From positions 1-17,715 of the forward strand of contig JAKBTP010000167.1 in the NCBI GenBank assembly GCA_021844355.1: a DNA stretch of 17,715 nucleotides, in the 5' to 3' direction. This document shows, piece after piece, positions 1-6,347 of this stretch (its first letter is position 1; every line of letters begins with the position of its first letter). The stretch is from a bacterium. GTDB taxonomy: Bacteria > Chloroflexota > Dormibacteria > Aeolococcales > Bog-877. The translations under genes were made by a program, and so were the position numbers. The notes below the pieces were generated by a model, which worked only from the letters and a program-made list of their open reading frames with translations, did no database searches and had not been told where the DNA came from.

Positions 1-104
1 GAGGTGGGACAGACAGCGGGCGGTGGGTCGAGGAGGTGAGGCACTGGCTGAGACCGTTAAGCGACGGGTTCTTCGGTAGCGCAAGGGAAATGGAGGGTAG
101 GAAC

Positions 105-1355
105 TTGAGATTCGGTTTTCGAAAGGCTGGCTGGGCGGGGATGGGGCTCTTCGCCATCCTTCTCGCCGCCTGCGGCAGCACCGCTTCGACCGCGAACCAC
201 TCGATTCCGAGTGGTCCGATCAGCGTGGGAGAGCTCCTGCCCATGACCGGGGCGGAGTCATTCGTAGGGCAGTGGTTCCTGCATGGGATCAAGGCCGGTA
301 TCTACGCCGTCAACTCCAACGGCGGGGTGGATGGCCATAAGTTCAGCCCCACCTTGGAGGACACCGCCGGGGATCCAGTGGACGCGGTGACCGCGCTGCA
401 GACGCTCCTAACCCACTCCCCGGTGGTGGTGTTCGGCCCCAGCTCCCTTGAGATCGAAGGGGTCGACAAGAGCTTCAACACCGACCACGTGGTGGACCTC
501 ATGGAGGGAGGCGCCACCTTCCTCGACCACATGACCTTCCCGTATGTGTACCGGGTCTTCCCGTCCGACTCCGTGCTGCTCACGGGCGAGGCCTACTACG
601 CGCTGCACACCGGGTGCTCGACGGCCAGCCTGATGTACACCAACGACGCCAACGCCCAGGCTGAAGTTCCACCTCTGGTCAAGGCATTCACCGGGCACGG
701 GGGCCACATCCTCAGCAACCAGCAGATCGTTCCTGATCAGACTTCCTACCTCAGCGAGGTCCAGGTGGCGTTCCAGGGCAACCCCCAGTGCGTGTTCTTC
801 CACGCCGACCCCCAGACCGCCAGCACGCTCTTCGCCAACGTCAAGCAGCTGGGGCACATGAACGTCCGCTTCATCACCGGAGACACCGGGGCCAGCATCC
901 AGCTGGCTGACGCCATGGGGCTGAGCACCGCGAGCCACTGGCTCACCGGAATGGCCGGGACCACCCCGTACGGCGCCGCCAACAGCGCCTTCCTGAGCGC
1001 CTACCAGGCCGTGTGGAACACCAACAAGCCGCTCCCCGCGTCGCCGGCGATGTACGACGCGGTGGTGATCGCGGCCCTGGCCATGACCGCCGCCCACTCC
1101 ACCAACCCGGTGGTGTGGCGCCCCTACATCATCAAGGTCTCCAACCCGCCGGGGACCGCGTGCTACACCTACCCGAGCTGCGTCAAGCTGCTCAAGGCCG
1201 GCAAGAAGATCAACTATCAGGGTGCCAGTGGGAACGAGGACTTCAACCAGTACCACAACGTCTTCACCCCGCTGCAGGTGGTTCAGTTCAACTCCAGTGG
1301 GAAGCTGCACACCATCTACTCGGTGACGACCGCCGACCTGAACTCCTACTACTGA
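105..1355 (+). CDS. ABC transporter substrate-binding lipoprotein (Leu/Ile/Val-binding type)
   Basis: Probable extracytoplasmic solute receptor of the branched-chain amino acid/amide type (periplasmic-binding fold type I). The N-terminus is a lipoprotein signal: basic residues (MRFGFRK), a hydrophobic run, then a lipobox L-A-A-C with the lipidated Cys at residue 23. The mature part opens with GELLPMTG (about 42-49) and NSNGGVDGHK (about 70-79), both typical near the N-terminus of this family. I chose TTG at 105 because GGAGGG lies 7 bases upstream; an in-frame ATG at 90 and GTG at 36 have poorly placed ribosome sites. This gives 416 residues, a normal family length. No permease or ATPase genes lie beside it, so its ligand and transporter partners are unknown; it may work with components encoded elsewhere. 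A strong hairpin follows the stop codon. The family call is fairly secure; the ligand is not. Confidence 0.85.
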   Translation: MRFGFRKAGWAGMGLFAILLAACGSTASTANHSIPSGPISVGELLPMTGAESFVGQWFLHGIKAGIYAVNSNGGVDGHKFSPTLEDTAGDPVDAVTALQTLLTHSPVVVFGPSSLEIEGVDKSFNTDHVVDLMEGGATFLDHMTFPYVYRVFPSDSVLLTGEAYYALHTGCSTASLMYTNDANAQAEVPPLVKAFTGHGGHILSNQQIVPDQTSYLSEVQVAFQGNPQCVFFHADPQTASTLFANVKQLGHMNVRFITGDTGASIQLADAMGLSTASHWLTGMAGTTPYGAANSAFLSAYQAVWNTNKPLPASPAMYDAVVIAALAMTAAHSTNPVVWRPYIIKVSNPPGTACYTYPSCVKLLKAGKKINYQGASGNEDFNQYHNVFTPLQVVQFNSSGKLHTIYSVTTADLNSYY

Positions 1356-1699
1356 GCAGAGTGCCCGAGCGAGGGGGCCGGCATGAGCCGGCCCCCGACC
1401 TCGGGCTTGCTCGGCCCGTCGCCGGAGCCCAGTGGATCCAGCCGGGGGCCAAGCCGCTCCACAGCTGGGTCACCTCGGGATCGACGATCCTCGCTCGGGG
1501 TGGTCCGGACCGGCGGCATGAGGTCGGGGAAGGGTGCCGCGGCGCACAAGCCTCCGGCAGCAGTGGAGCGCCCGGGCAGAGCTCAGCCACGGCGACCTTG
1601 GCAGTTCGCGGTTCCCTGGACGAAGTAGACTGGATCGAGCCGCGACAGCCCAGCGGACGCCGGTCGGACCGGGGCTCGGCGGCTTTGAGAGAGGACCAG
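1356..1699. other. Intergenic stretch, no convincing gene
   Basis: These 344 bases hold the hairpin at 1364-1405 and presumably the promoter of aroQ. The open frames here in several phases have low-complexity Pro/Arg/Ser-rich translations with no recognisable domain, as expected by chance in GC-rich DNA. A -10-like TAGACT lies at 1626-1631, but no good -35 is found 16-18 bases upstream, so it is only a weak promoter candidate. I see no tRNA or other RNA gene. Confidence 0.5.
1364..1405 (+). terminator. Large two-part hairpin after the binding-protein gene
   Basis: A perfect 10-bp inner stem (1373-1382 with 1387-1396, loop ATGA) sits inside an outer 6-bp stem (1364-1369 CCCGAG with 1400-1405 CTCGGG), separated by a symmetrical 3x3 internal loop. 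It begins 8 bases after the stop codon. There is no run of T after it, so it is either a U-less terminator or a 3'-end stabiliser. Confidence 0.6.
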
Positions 1700-2164
1700 A
1701 TGCAGCAGGCGCGCCTTCGGATCCTGGTGGTGAATGGCCCCAACCTGGACCTACTGGGGAGCCGCGAGCCCGCGGTCTACGGAGATGAGACCCTGGAGAC
1801 GATCGCGAGCCGGCTTAGCGCGCTGGCCCCGGACCTCGGGTGCGATGTGGAGTTCTTCCAGGCCAACGGAGAGGGCCAGCTCATCGACGCTCTCCACCGC
1901 GCGCCAGCGGCGTTCGACGGCGTGGTGCTCAACCCCGGGGCACTCGGCCACTACAGCTACGCACTGAGGGACGCGGTGAGTGCGATTGGGCTGCCGGTCT
2001 TCGAGGTCCACCTCACCAATGTCTTCGCCCGGGAGCCCTTCCGACGACGGCTGGTGGTCGCCCCGGTTGCTGCCGGGGTCATCATGGGTGTGGGATCGGT
2101 TGGGTACGAGCTGGCGGTCCGAGGGCTCCTGGCCCGGCTTGGCCCCGGACGGCGAGCCCGGTGA
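1700..2164 (+). CDS. aroQ: Type II 3-dehydroquinate dehydratase
   Basis: Converts 3-dehydroquinate to 3-dehydroshikimate, the third step of the cytoplasmic shikimate pathway. The 154-residue length and full motif set fit the dodecameric type II enzyme: NGPNLDLLG (12-20), SREPAVYG with Arg22 and the catalytic Tyr27, FQANGEGQLID (53-63), NPGALGHYS with Asn78 and His84, Asp91, EVHLTNVFAREPFRR with His104, Arg111 and Arg115. As I recall the Mycobacterium tuberculosis numbering (Arg19, Tyr24, Asn75, His81, Asp88, His101, Arg108, Arg112), every active-site residue is present with a constant offset of three. ATG at 1700 follows GAGAGGA by about five bases. It is 45 bases upstream of the dienelactone hydrolase-like gene on the same strand, perhaps co-transcribed. 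It lies far from the trp/aro operon at the other end of the window. Confidence 0.96.
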   Translation: MQQARLRILVVNGPNLDLLGSREPAVYGDETLETIASRLSALAPDLGCDVEFFQANGEGQLIDALHRAPAAFDGVVLNPGALGHYSYALRDAVSAIGLPVFEVHLTNVFAREPFRRRLVVAPVAAGVIMGVGSVGYELAVRGLLARLGPGRRAR

Positions 2165-2209
2165 GGTTGGTAAGCCACGAGGCGACGGGTTCTGTTGGGA
2201 GGTGCGGCA

Positions 2210-2953
2210 TTGGATGAGGCGATCCGGGCTGAGGTGGTTGAGGTTGCTGGGCACGGCGGGGATCGGATCCAGGCCTACTTCGCCGAGCCGCTGGATTCGG
2301 GGCGCCGCCCAGGCATGGTCGTGATTCACCACATGCCGGGGCTGGACCGGCAGACGAAGGAGACCGTTCGGCGCTTCGCCGCGCAGGGGTACTTCGCCAT
2401 CAGCCCGAACCTGTACTGGCGGGAGGCCCCGGGGGCCGATCCGGACGATGCCGCGGCGGCTGTGCGTGCCAGGGGCGGGGTGCCGGACGAGCGGCTGGTG
2501 GGAGACGTGGCGGGGGCGGCGGACTTCCTGCGGAACAGGCCGTCGGCCTCGGGCAGAGTGGGCGTGATCGGCTACTGTTCCGGTGGGCGGCAGGCCGTGC
2601 TGTCGGCCTGCCACCTGCCCCTGCAAGCCGCCGTCGACTGCTACGGCGCCTTCGTGGTGGGGCAGCCGCCGGAGGGCTTCCCCATCCCCATCCGCAACCT
2701 AACAGACCAGCTGCCTGACCTGGGCTGCCCTCTGCTGGGGCTCTTCGGAGAGGAGGACCAACACCCCTCTCCGGCCGAGACCGCGGAGCTGGACGCCCTG
2801 CTCACCTCCCAGGGCAAGGAGCACGAGTTCACGACCTACCCCGGGGCGGGACACGCCTTCTTCGCCGTCGACCGGCCCAGCTACCGCCCGGAGGCGGCGG
2901 TGGACGGCTGGGGGCGGATCTTCGCGTTCCTGGGCCGGACTCTGGAGGGCTGA
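2210..2953 (+). CDS. Dienelactone hydrolase family protein
   Basis: Alpha/beta hydrolase of the dienelactone hydrolase (carboxymethylenebutenolidase) family, probably a cytoplasmic hydrolase of an ester or lactone. A Cys-Asp-His triad can be read: Cys123 in GYCSGG, Asp183 in FGEEDQHP and His215 in GAGHAFF; Cys123 has the same number as the Pseudomonas enzyme's nucleophile. In classical enzymes a Glu before the oxyanion segment (Glu36, motif QEIFG) modulates that Cys; the corresponding segment here reads HHMPG, with His instead of Glu, so dienelactone itself may not be the substrate. TTG at 2210 was chosen because GGGAGG lies 7 bases upstream; a TTG at 2195 is possible but has no ribosome site. 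247 residues is normal for the family. Downstream, the small protein gene starts two bases after this stop, so the two are likely one transcript. Confidence 0.9.
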   Translation: MDEAIRAEVVEVAGHGGDRIQAYFAEPLDSGRRPGMVVIHHMPGLDRQTKETVRRFAAQGYFAISPNLYWREAPGADPDDAAAAVRARGGVPDERLVGDVAGAADFLRNRPSASGRVGVIGYCSGGRQAVLSACHLPLQAAVDCYGAFVVGQPPEGFPIPIRNLTDQLPDLGCPLLGLFGEEDQHPSPAETAELDALLTSQGKEHEFTTYPGAGHAFFAVDRPSYRPEAAVDGWGRIFAFLGRTLEG

Positions 2954-2955
2954 GC

Positions 2956-3219
2956 GTGTGCACGTACCTCACCAAGCGCCTTGAGGTGGACGGAAGTGGG
3001 AAGGGTGCAGCCGGCTGGATGCGGGTGACCGCCGCCAGCGTCTACTTCGACCACCCGGCGCACGCGCCCGCCGACCACACCCTCAACGTCGACCTGCTCA
3101 ACCCTGACCTTGGTCCGGCAGGGCGGGTGGCGCTGGAGCTGGAGCCGCGGTCCGCCCGGCAGCTGGCCGAGGCCATCCTCGAGTTGCTCGCGGCCGGGCC
3201 GGCGACCCAGACCACCTAG
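2956..3219 (+). CDS. Small uncharacterised protein (actinobacterial DUF6295-like)
   Basis: An 87-residue soluble protein beginning MCTYLTKRLEVDGSGKG, followed by a GWMRVTAASVYFDHP segment, a DHTLNVDLLNPDLGP segment and a closing helix ARQLAEAILELL. I recognise the MCTY...GSGKG...VYFDHP...HTLN pattern from small actinobacterial proteins that I believe are catalogued as DUF6295; no function is known to me. The GTG start at 2956 has GGAGGG six bases upstream and lies two bases after the hydrolase stop, so it should be translated from the same mRNA. The ordered Cys-Thr-Tyr and His-rich centre (FDHPAHAPADH) might bind metal, but that is a guess. Its TAG stop overlaps the stop of the oppositely oriented deoA in the palindrome CCTAGG. 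Confidence 0.8.
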   Translation: MCTYLTKRLEVDGSGKGAAGWMRVTAASVYFDHPAHAPADHTLNVDLLNPDLGPAGRVALELEPRSARQLAEAILELLAAGPATQTT

Positions 3220-4502
3220 GCGCCGGCCACCTGCTCCAGCACCAGGGGGCGGGGAGGTGGCGGCGAGTTCCCGACCAGAATCGCGTGCTTCAGGGCGAGT
3301 AGAGCGGGCTGGGGGTCCTGGCCGGGGCGCCCCCAGAGCTCGAGCAGCGGCTCTCCACGGTCCACCGCGGCGCCCGCCTTGGCAAGGCACACGATCCCGG
3401 CGGCCGGGTCGACGGGCTCGGAGGGGGCCCGGCGTCCCCTTCCGAGCCTCCAGGCCGCCAGCCCGATCGCCCCCGCGTCGAGGCGGGAGAGGAATCCGCC
3501 CCTGGGCGCGTCCAGGGTGGCCAGCCGCACCCCCAGGGGGAGCGGCGCGTCCGGGGCGCCGCCCTGCGCCCTCACCATGGCGCTGAACCGTTCCCTCGCG
3601 GCGCCGCTGTCCAGGGCCGCGGCGGGGTCGCCCGTCTGGTCGCTGAGGCGCAGCAGCTCCCTCGCCTCCTCGAGCACCAGCTCCCGGAGATCGGGCGGGC
3701 CGTCCCCAGATAGGACATCCAGCGCCTCTTTGACCTCGAGGGCATTGCCCACCGCCCTCCCCAACGGCTCGTCCATGGCCGTGACCATGGCGGATGTCCG
3801 AATGTGGAATCCCCGTGCCAGCTCGGCGAGGGTGGCCGCAAGCCGCCGGGCCCCGTCGGGATCAGACATCAGGGCCCCGCTACCCACCTTGACGTCGAAG
3901 AGCAGGCATTGGACCCCCTCGGCCACCTTCTTGGAGACGATGGAGCTGGCGATGAGGGGAAGCGATTGAACGGTGGCCGTCGAGTCTCGCAGGGCGTACA
4001 GGCGGCGGTCCGCGGGCGCCAGCTCCGGCGAGGCGGCCGCGATCACGCAGCCCACCTCCCGAACCACCCTCAGAATCTCGCTCGAGGAGAGTTCGCAGCG
4101 CACGCCGGGGATCGACTCCAGCTTGTCCAGCGTCCCCCCGGTCGCGCCCAGCGCCCGCCCCGACAGCTGGGGAACGAAGCAGCCCAGGCTGGCCATGAGC
4201 GGCACCAGGACCAGGGAGACCTTGTCGCCGACCCCGCCGGTGGAGTGCTTGTCCACGGTGGGCCCCGGGAGGCTGCCCAGCTCCAGCCGGCCGCCACTCT
4301 CCGCCATGGAGCGGGTCAGCTCTTGCAGCTCCCGGTCGGAGAGACCCTGCCAGCAGACCGCCATCAGCCAGGAGGCCATCTGGGCCTCGGAAACCTGGTC
4401 ACGGAGATAGCCGTCCACCAGCCGGCCGATCTCTCCCGGGGCCAGGGCCAGCCCTTGGCGCTTGTCGGCGATCAGTTCCACGGCCGCCCGGGGCGCCGCC
4501 AT
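3216..4502 (-). CDS. deoA: Thymidine/pyrimidine-nucleoside phosphorylase
   Basis: Cytosolic phosphorolysis of thymidine (or uridine as well) to the free base and (deoxy)ribose-1-phosphate. The 428-residue protein shows the family signatures: KHSTGGVGDKVSL phosphate-binding segment (85-97), SGRALGATGGTLDKLES (114-130), YALRDSTATV (169-178), SLPLIASSIVSKK (180-192), and FDVKVGSGA (202-210). The signature usually reads SGRGLGHTGGTLDKLE; Ala replaces the second Gly and Ala replaces His here, both mild changes. The C-terminal alpha/beta domain is complete. ATG at 4502 overlaps the last base of the cdd stop (TGATG), so the two are translationally coupled: cytidine is deaminated to uridine, then cleaved. 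Sequence alone does not separate thymidine-specific from broad pyrimidine phosphorylase (pdp). Its stop codon shares CTAG with the convergent gene, leaving no room for a separate terminator. Confidence 0.94.
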   Translation of the reverse strand: MAAPRAAVELIADKRQGLALAPGEIGRLVDGYLRDQVSEAQMASWLMAVCWQGLSDRELQELTRSMAESGGRLELGSLPGPTVDKHSTGGVGDKVSLVLVPLMASLGCFVPQLSGRALGATGGTLDKLESIPGVRCELSSSEILRVVREVGCVIAAASPELAPADRRLYALRDSTATVQSLPLIASSIVSKKVAEGVQCLLFDVKVGSGALMSDPDGARRLAATLAELARGFHIRTSAMVTAMDEPLGRAVGNALEVKEALDVLSGDGPPDLRELVLEEARELLRLSDQTGDPAAALDSGAARERFSAMVRAQGGAPDAPLPLGVRLATLDAPRGGFLSRLDAGAIGLAAWRLGRGRRAPSEPVDPAAGIVCLAKAGAAVDRGEPLLELWGRPGQDPQPALLALKHAILVGNSPPPPRPLVLEQVAGA

Positions 4503-4921
4503 CAGCGCTCGCTGCGGTTGAGGTCCTCCGGTCCGAAGGCCCCAGGAAGAAGATCTGCCGCGGTTAGCGGAGGGCGGTCGGGCCCATCGTCGATCATCAG
4601 CTCCGGCCCCCCCAGCTCGTAGAGGAGCTGACGGCAGCGGCCACAGGGGGTAAGGGGCGCACCGTCCCCGGCGCACACGGCCACCGCCAGAAGTCGTGTC
4701 CCGCCGCCGGCGCGGAGGGTGGAGACCAGCCCGCACTCGGCGCAAAGGGTGAGGCCGTAGGATGCGTTCTCGACGTTGCACCCGGTCACCAGCCGGCCCC
4801 GGTCGTCGATCCCGGCGGCCCCCACCCGCAGCCCCGAGTAGGGGGCGTAAGCGCCAGCCGCCGCCTTCAAGGCGCGGCGCCTCAAAGCACTCCAGTCGAC
4901 AGCCGCGCGATCCCCGGTCAT
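4502..4921 (-). CDS. cdd: Cytidine deaminase
   Basis: Deaminates (deoxy)cytidine to (deoxy)uridine in the cytosol. This is the 139-residue tetrameric class: YAPYS (25-29), GCNVENASYG (47-56), the zinc/catalytic C-A-E at Cys60-Glu62, and the second zinc motif PCGRCRQ with Cys93 and Cys96. The three-Cys zinc set matches the Bacillus-type enzyme. The usual CAER appears here as CAEC, a small deviation after the catalytic Glu. The ATG at 4921 has no Shine-Dalgarno sequence; instead TAAGAT lies exactly six bases upstream, so I infer a leaderless mRNA. It is first in a two-gene operon with deoA. The C-terminal tail of about 30 residues after the core is weakly conserved in the family. Confidence 0.95.
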   Translation of the reverse strand: MTGDRAAVDWSALRRRALKAAAGAYAPYSGLRVGAAGIDDRGRLVTGCNVENASYGLTLCAECGLVSTLRAGGGTRLLAVAVCAGDGAPLTPCGRCRQLLYELGGPELMIDDGPDRPPLTAADLLPGAFGPEDLNRSER

Positions 4922-4927
4922 CAGCGC

Positions 4928-4933
4928 ATCTTA
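4928..4933 (-). promoter_or_regulatory. -10 element for leaderless cdd-deoA transcript
   Basis: Read on the minus strand, TAAGAT is followed by GCGCTG and then the cdd ATG, the spacing expected when the A of ATG is the transcription start. No -35 match is obvious and no ribosome site lies between it and the ATG. Confidence 0.5.
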
Positions 4934-4988
4934 GGGGCCCGCCAGTCGGGCTGGGAGGTGCTCCCGAACATCCCCCAGGCCGCCCCGG

Positions 4989-4994
4989 TAAAGT
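4989..4994 (+). promoter_or_regulatory. Possible -10 element for icd
   Basis: TAAAGT fits the -10 pattern TANNNT. It would start a transcript with a roughly 85-base leader containing the hairpin at 5040-5061. No recognisable -35 is found 17 bases upstream, so this is weak. Confidence 0.3.
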
Positions 4995-5039
4995 CGAGGA
5001 CGGGAGCTCCGGGTGTGAAGGGTGGGGCGTCTCCGGCAG

Positions 5040-5061
5040 GGCGGACCGAGAACGGTCCGCC
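5040..5061. promoter_or_regulatory. Perfect 9-bp inverted repeat upstream of icd
   Basis: GGCGGACCG-AGAA-CGGTCCGCC in the gap between divergent cdd and icd, 25 bases before the icd start. It could be an mRNA leader hairpin with a GNRA-like closed loop or a DNA operator. No T run follows, so it is not a standard intrinsic terminator. Confidence 0.45.
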
Positions 5062-5086
5062 GCTTCAACGGGTATGAGGGATGGAA

Positions 5087-6301
5087 ATGGCCAAGATCAA
5101 AGTTGCGGGTCCGGTTGTTGAGCTCGACGGGGACGAGATGACCAGGGTGATCTGGCAGCTGATCAAAGACCAGCTGATCCTGCCCCATCTAGAGCTGGAC
5201 CTCCGCTACTTCGATCTGGGAATCGCCAACCGAGACGCCACCGACGACCGGGTCACCGTGGAGGCGGCCGAAGCGATCAGGGAGTTCGGGGTGGGTATCA
5301 AGTGCGCCACCATCACCCCTGACGAGGCTCGGGTGGCGGAGTTCGGGCTGAAGCGAATGTGGAGGTCGCCCAACGGGACCATCCGCAACATCCTGGGCGG
5401 GGTGATCTTCCGCGAGCCGATCGTGATACAGAACATCCCCCGCTTGGTGCCCACTTGGTCCAAGCCGATAGTGATCGGCCGTCATGCCCATGGCGACCAG
5501 TACCGCGCCACCGACTTCGTCGTACCCGGTCCCGGCAAGCTCTCCATCACCTACACACCGAGGGACGGGAGCCCGGCGCGGACCTACGAGGTGGCCGAGT
5601 ACGAAGGAGGAGGGGTCGCCATGGCGATGTACAACTTCGACGACTCGATCCGGGACTTTGCCAGGGCGTCCTTCCGATACGGACTCACCCGCCACTACCC
5701 CGTTTACCTCTCCACCAAGAACACCATCCTGAAGGCCTACGACGGCCGCTTCAAGGACATCTTTGCCGAGGTCTTCGCCGCCGAGTTCGCGGCCCAATTT
5801 GCCGAAGCCGGGATCACCTATGAGCACCGGCTGATCGACGACATGGTGGCCGCCGCCCTGAAGTGGGGTGGGGGGTACCTGTGGGCCTGCAAGAACTACG
5901 ACGGCGACGTCCAGTCGGATGTGGTGGCCCAGGGGTTCGGCTCTCTGGGGCTGATGACCAGCGTCCTGCTGACTCCGGATGGACAGACGATGGAGGCGGA
6001 GGCGGCGCACGGTACCGTCACACGGCACTACCGGATGCACCAGCGGGGCGAGCCCACCTCCACCAACCCCATCGCCTCGATCTTCGCGTGGACCAGGGGG
6101 CTGGCTCACCGGGGACGGCTGGACGGCAACCAGGACCTCGTGGCGTTCAGCGAGACCCTGGAGTCGGTCTGCGTCCGGACCGTGGAGAGCGGCCAGATGA
6201 CCAAGGACCTGGCTCTCCTGGTCGGTCCGAGCCAGAGCTATCTCAGCACCGAGGCGTTCATGTCAGCCCTGGCAGGGAACCTCGATACGGCGCTGTCCTG
6301 A
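5087..6301 (+). CDS. icd: NADP-dependent isocitrate dehydrogenase (dimeric, eukaryote-like type)
   Basis: Oxidative decarboxylation of isocitrate to 2-oxoglutarate in the TCA cycle. The 404-residue protein belongs to the homodimeric NADP type also found in eukaryotes: PVVELDGDEMTRVIW near the start, CATITPDEARV, the substrate loop RSPNGTIRNILGG, then STKNTILKAYDGRFKD, DDMVAAALKW, NYDGDVQSD and EAAHGTVTRHY. I chose ATG at 5087 (MAKIK...) over ATG at 5081 because GAGGG lies six bases before it and family members begin at this point. The gene stands alone: it diverges from cdd across 165 bases and converges on gltA, from which it is separated by a hairpin. Nothing is unusual in the reading frame. 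Confidence 0.96.
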   Translation: MAKIKVAGPVVELDGDEMTRVIWQLIKDQLILPHLELDLRYFDLGIANRDATDDRVTVEAAEAIREFGVGIKCATITPDEARVAEFGLKRMWRSPNGTIRNILGGVIFREPIVIQNIPRLVPTWSKPIVIGRHAHGDQYRATDFVVPGPGKLSITYTPRDGSPARTYEVAEYEGGGVAMAMYNFDDSIRDFARASFRYGLTRHYPVYLSTKNTILKAYDGRFKDIFAEVFAAEFAAQFAEAGITYEHRLIDDMVAAALKWGGGYLWACKNYDGDVQSDVVAQGFGSLGLMTSVLLTPDGQTMEAEAAHGTVTRHYRMHQRGEPTSTNPIASIFAWTRGLAHRGRLDGNQDLVAFSETLESVCVRTVESGQMTKDLALLVGPSQSYLSTEAFMSALAGNLDTALS

Positions 6302-6310
6302 GGGAGTGCT

Positions 6311-6338
6311 GGCCCCGGGGCGGCAGGGCCCCGGGGCC
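6311..6338. terminator. Bidirectional hairpin between convergent icd and gltA
   Basis: A perfect 11-bp stem, 6311-6321 (GGCCCCGGGGC) with 6328-6338 (GCCCCGGGGCC), loop GGCAGG, lying 9 bases after the icd stop and 9 bases beyond the gltA stop. It is very stable and all G/C with no T tract on either side, so termination at it may need Rho or act through the stem alone. Confidence 0.65.
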
Positions 6339-6347
6339 GCGACGCGC

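Noticed and set aside
408..1310. A 300-codon open frame antisense to the binding protein
   Set aside because: Its translation is Val/Gly/His-rich without domains, mirroring the third-position GC of the real gene.
1406..1699. tRNA or riboswitch in the longest gap
   Set aside because: No GGTTCRA-type T-arm, cloverleaf arms or known riboswitch core could be found by eye on either strand.
4503..4781. deoA frame extended upstream into cdd
   Set aside because: The added 93 residues are an out-of-frame reading of cdd; the ATG at 4502 coupled to the cdd stop is a normal family start.
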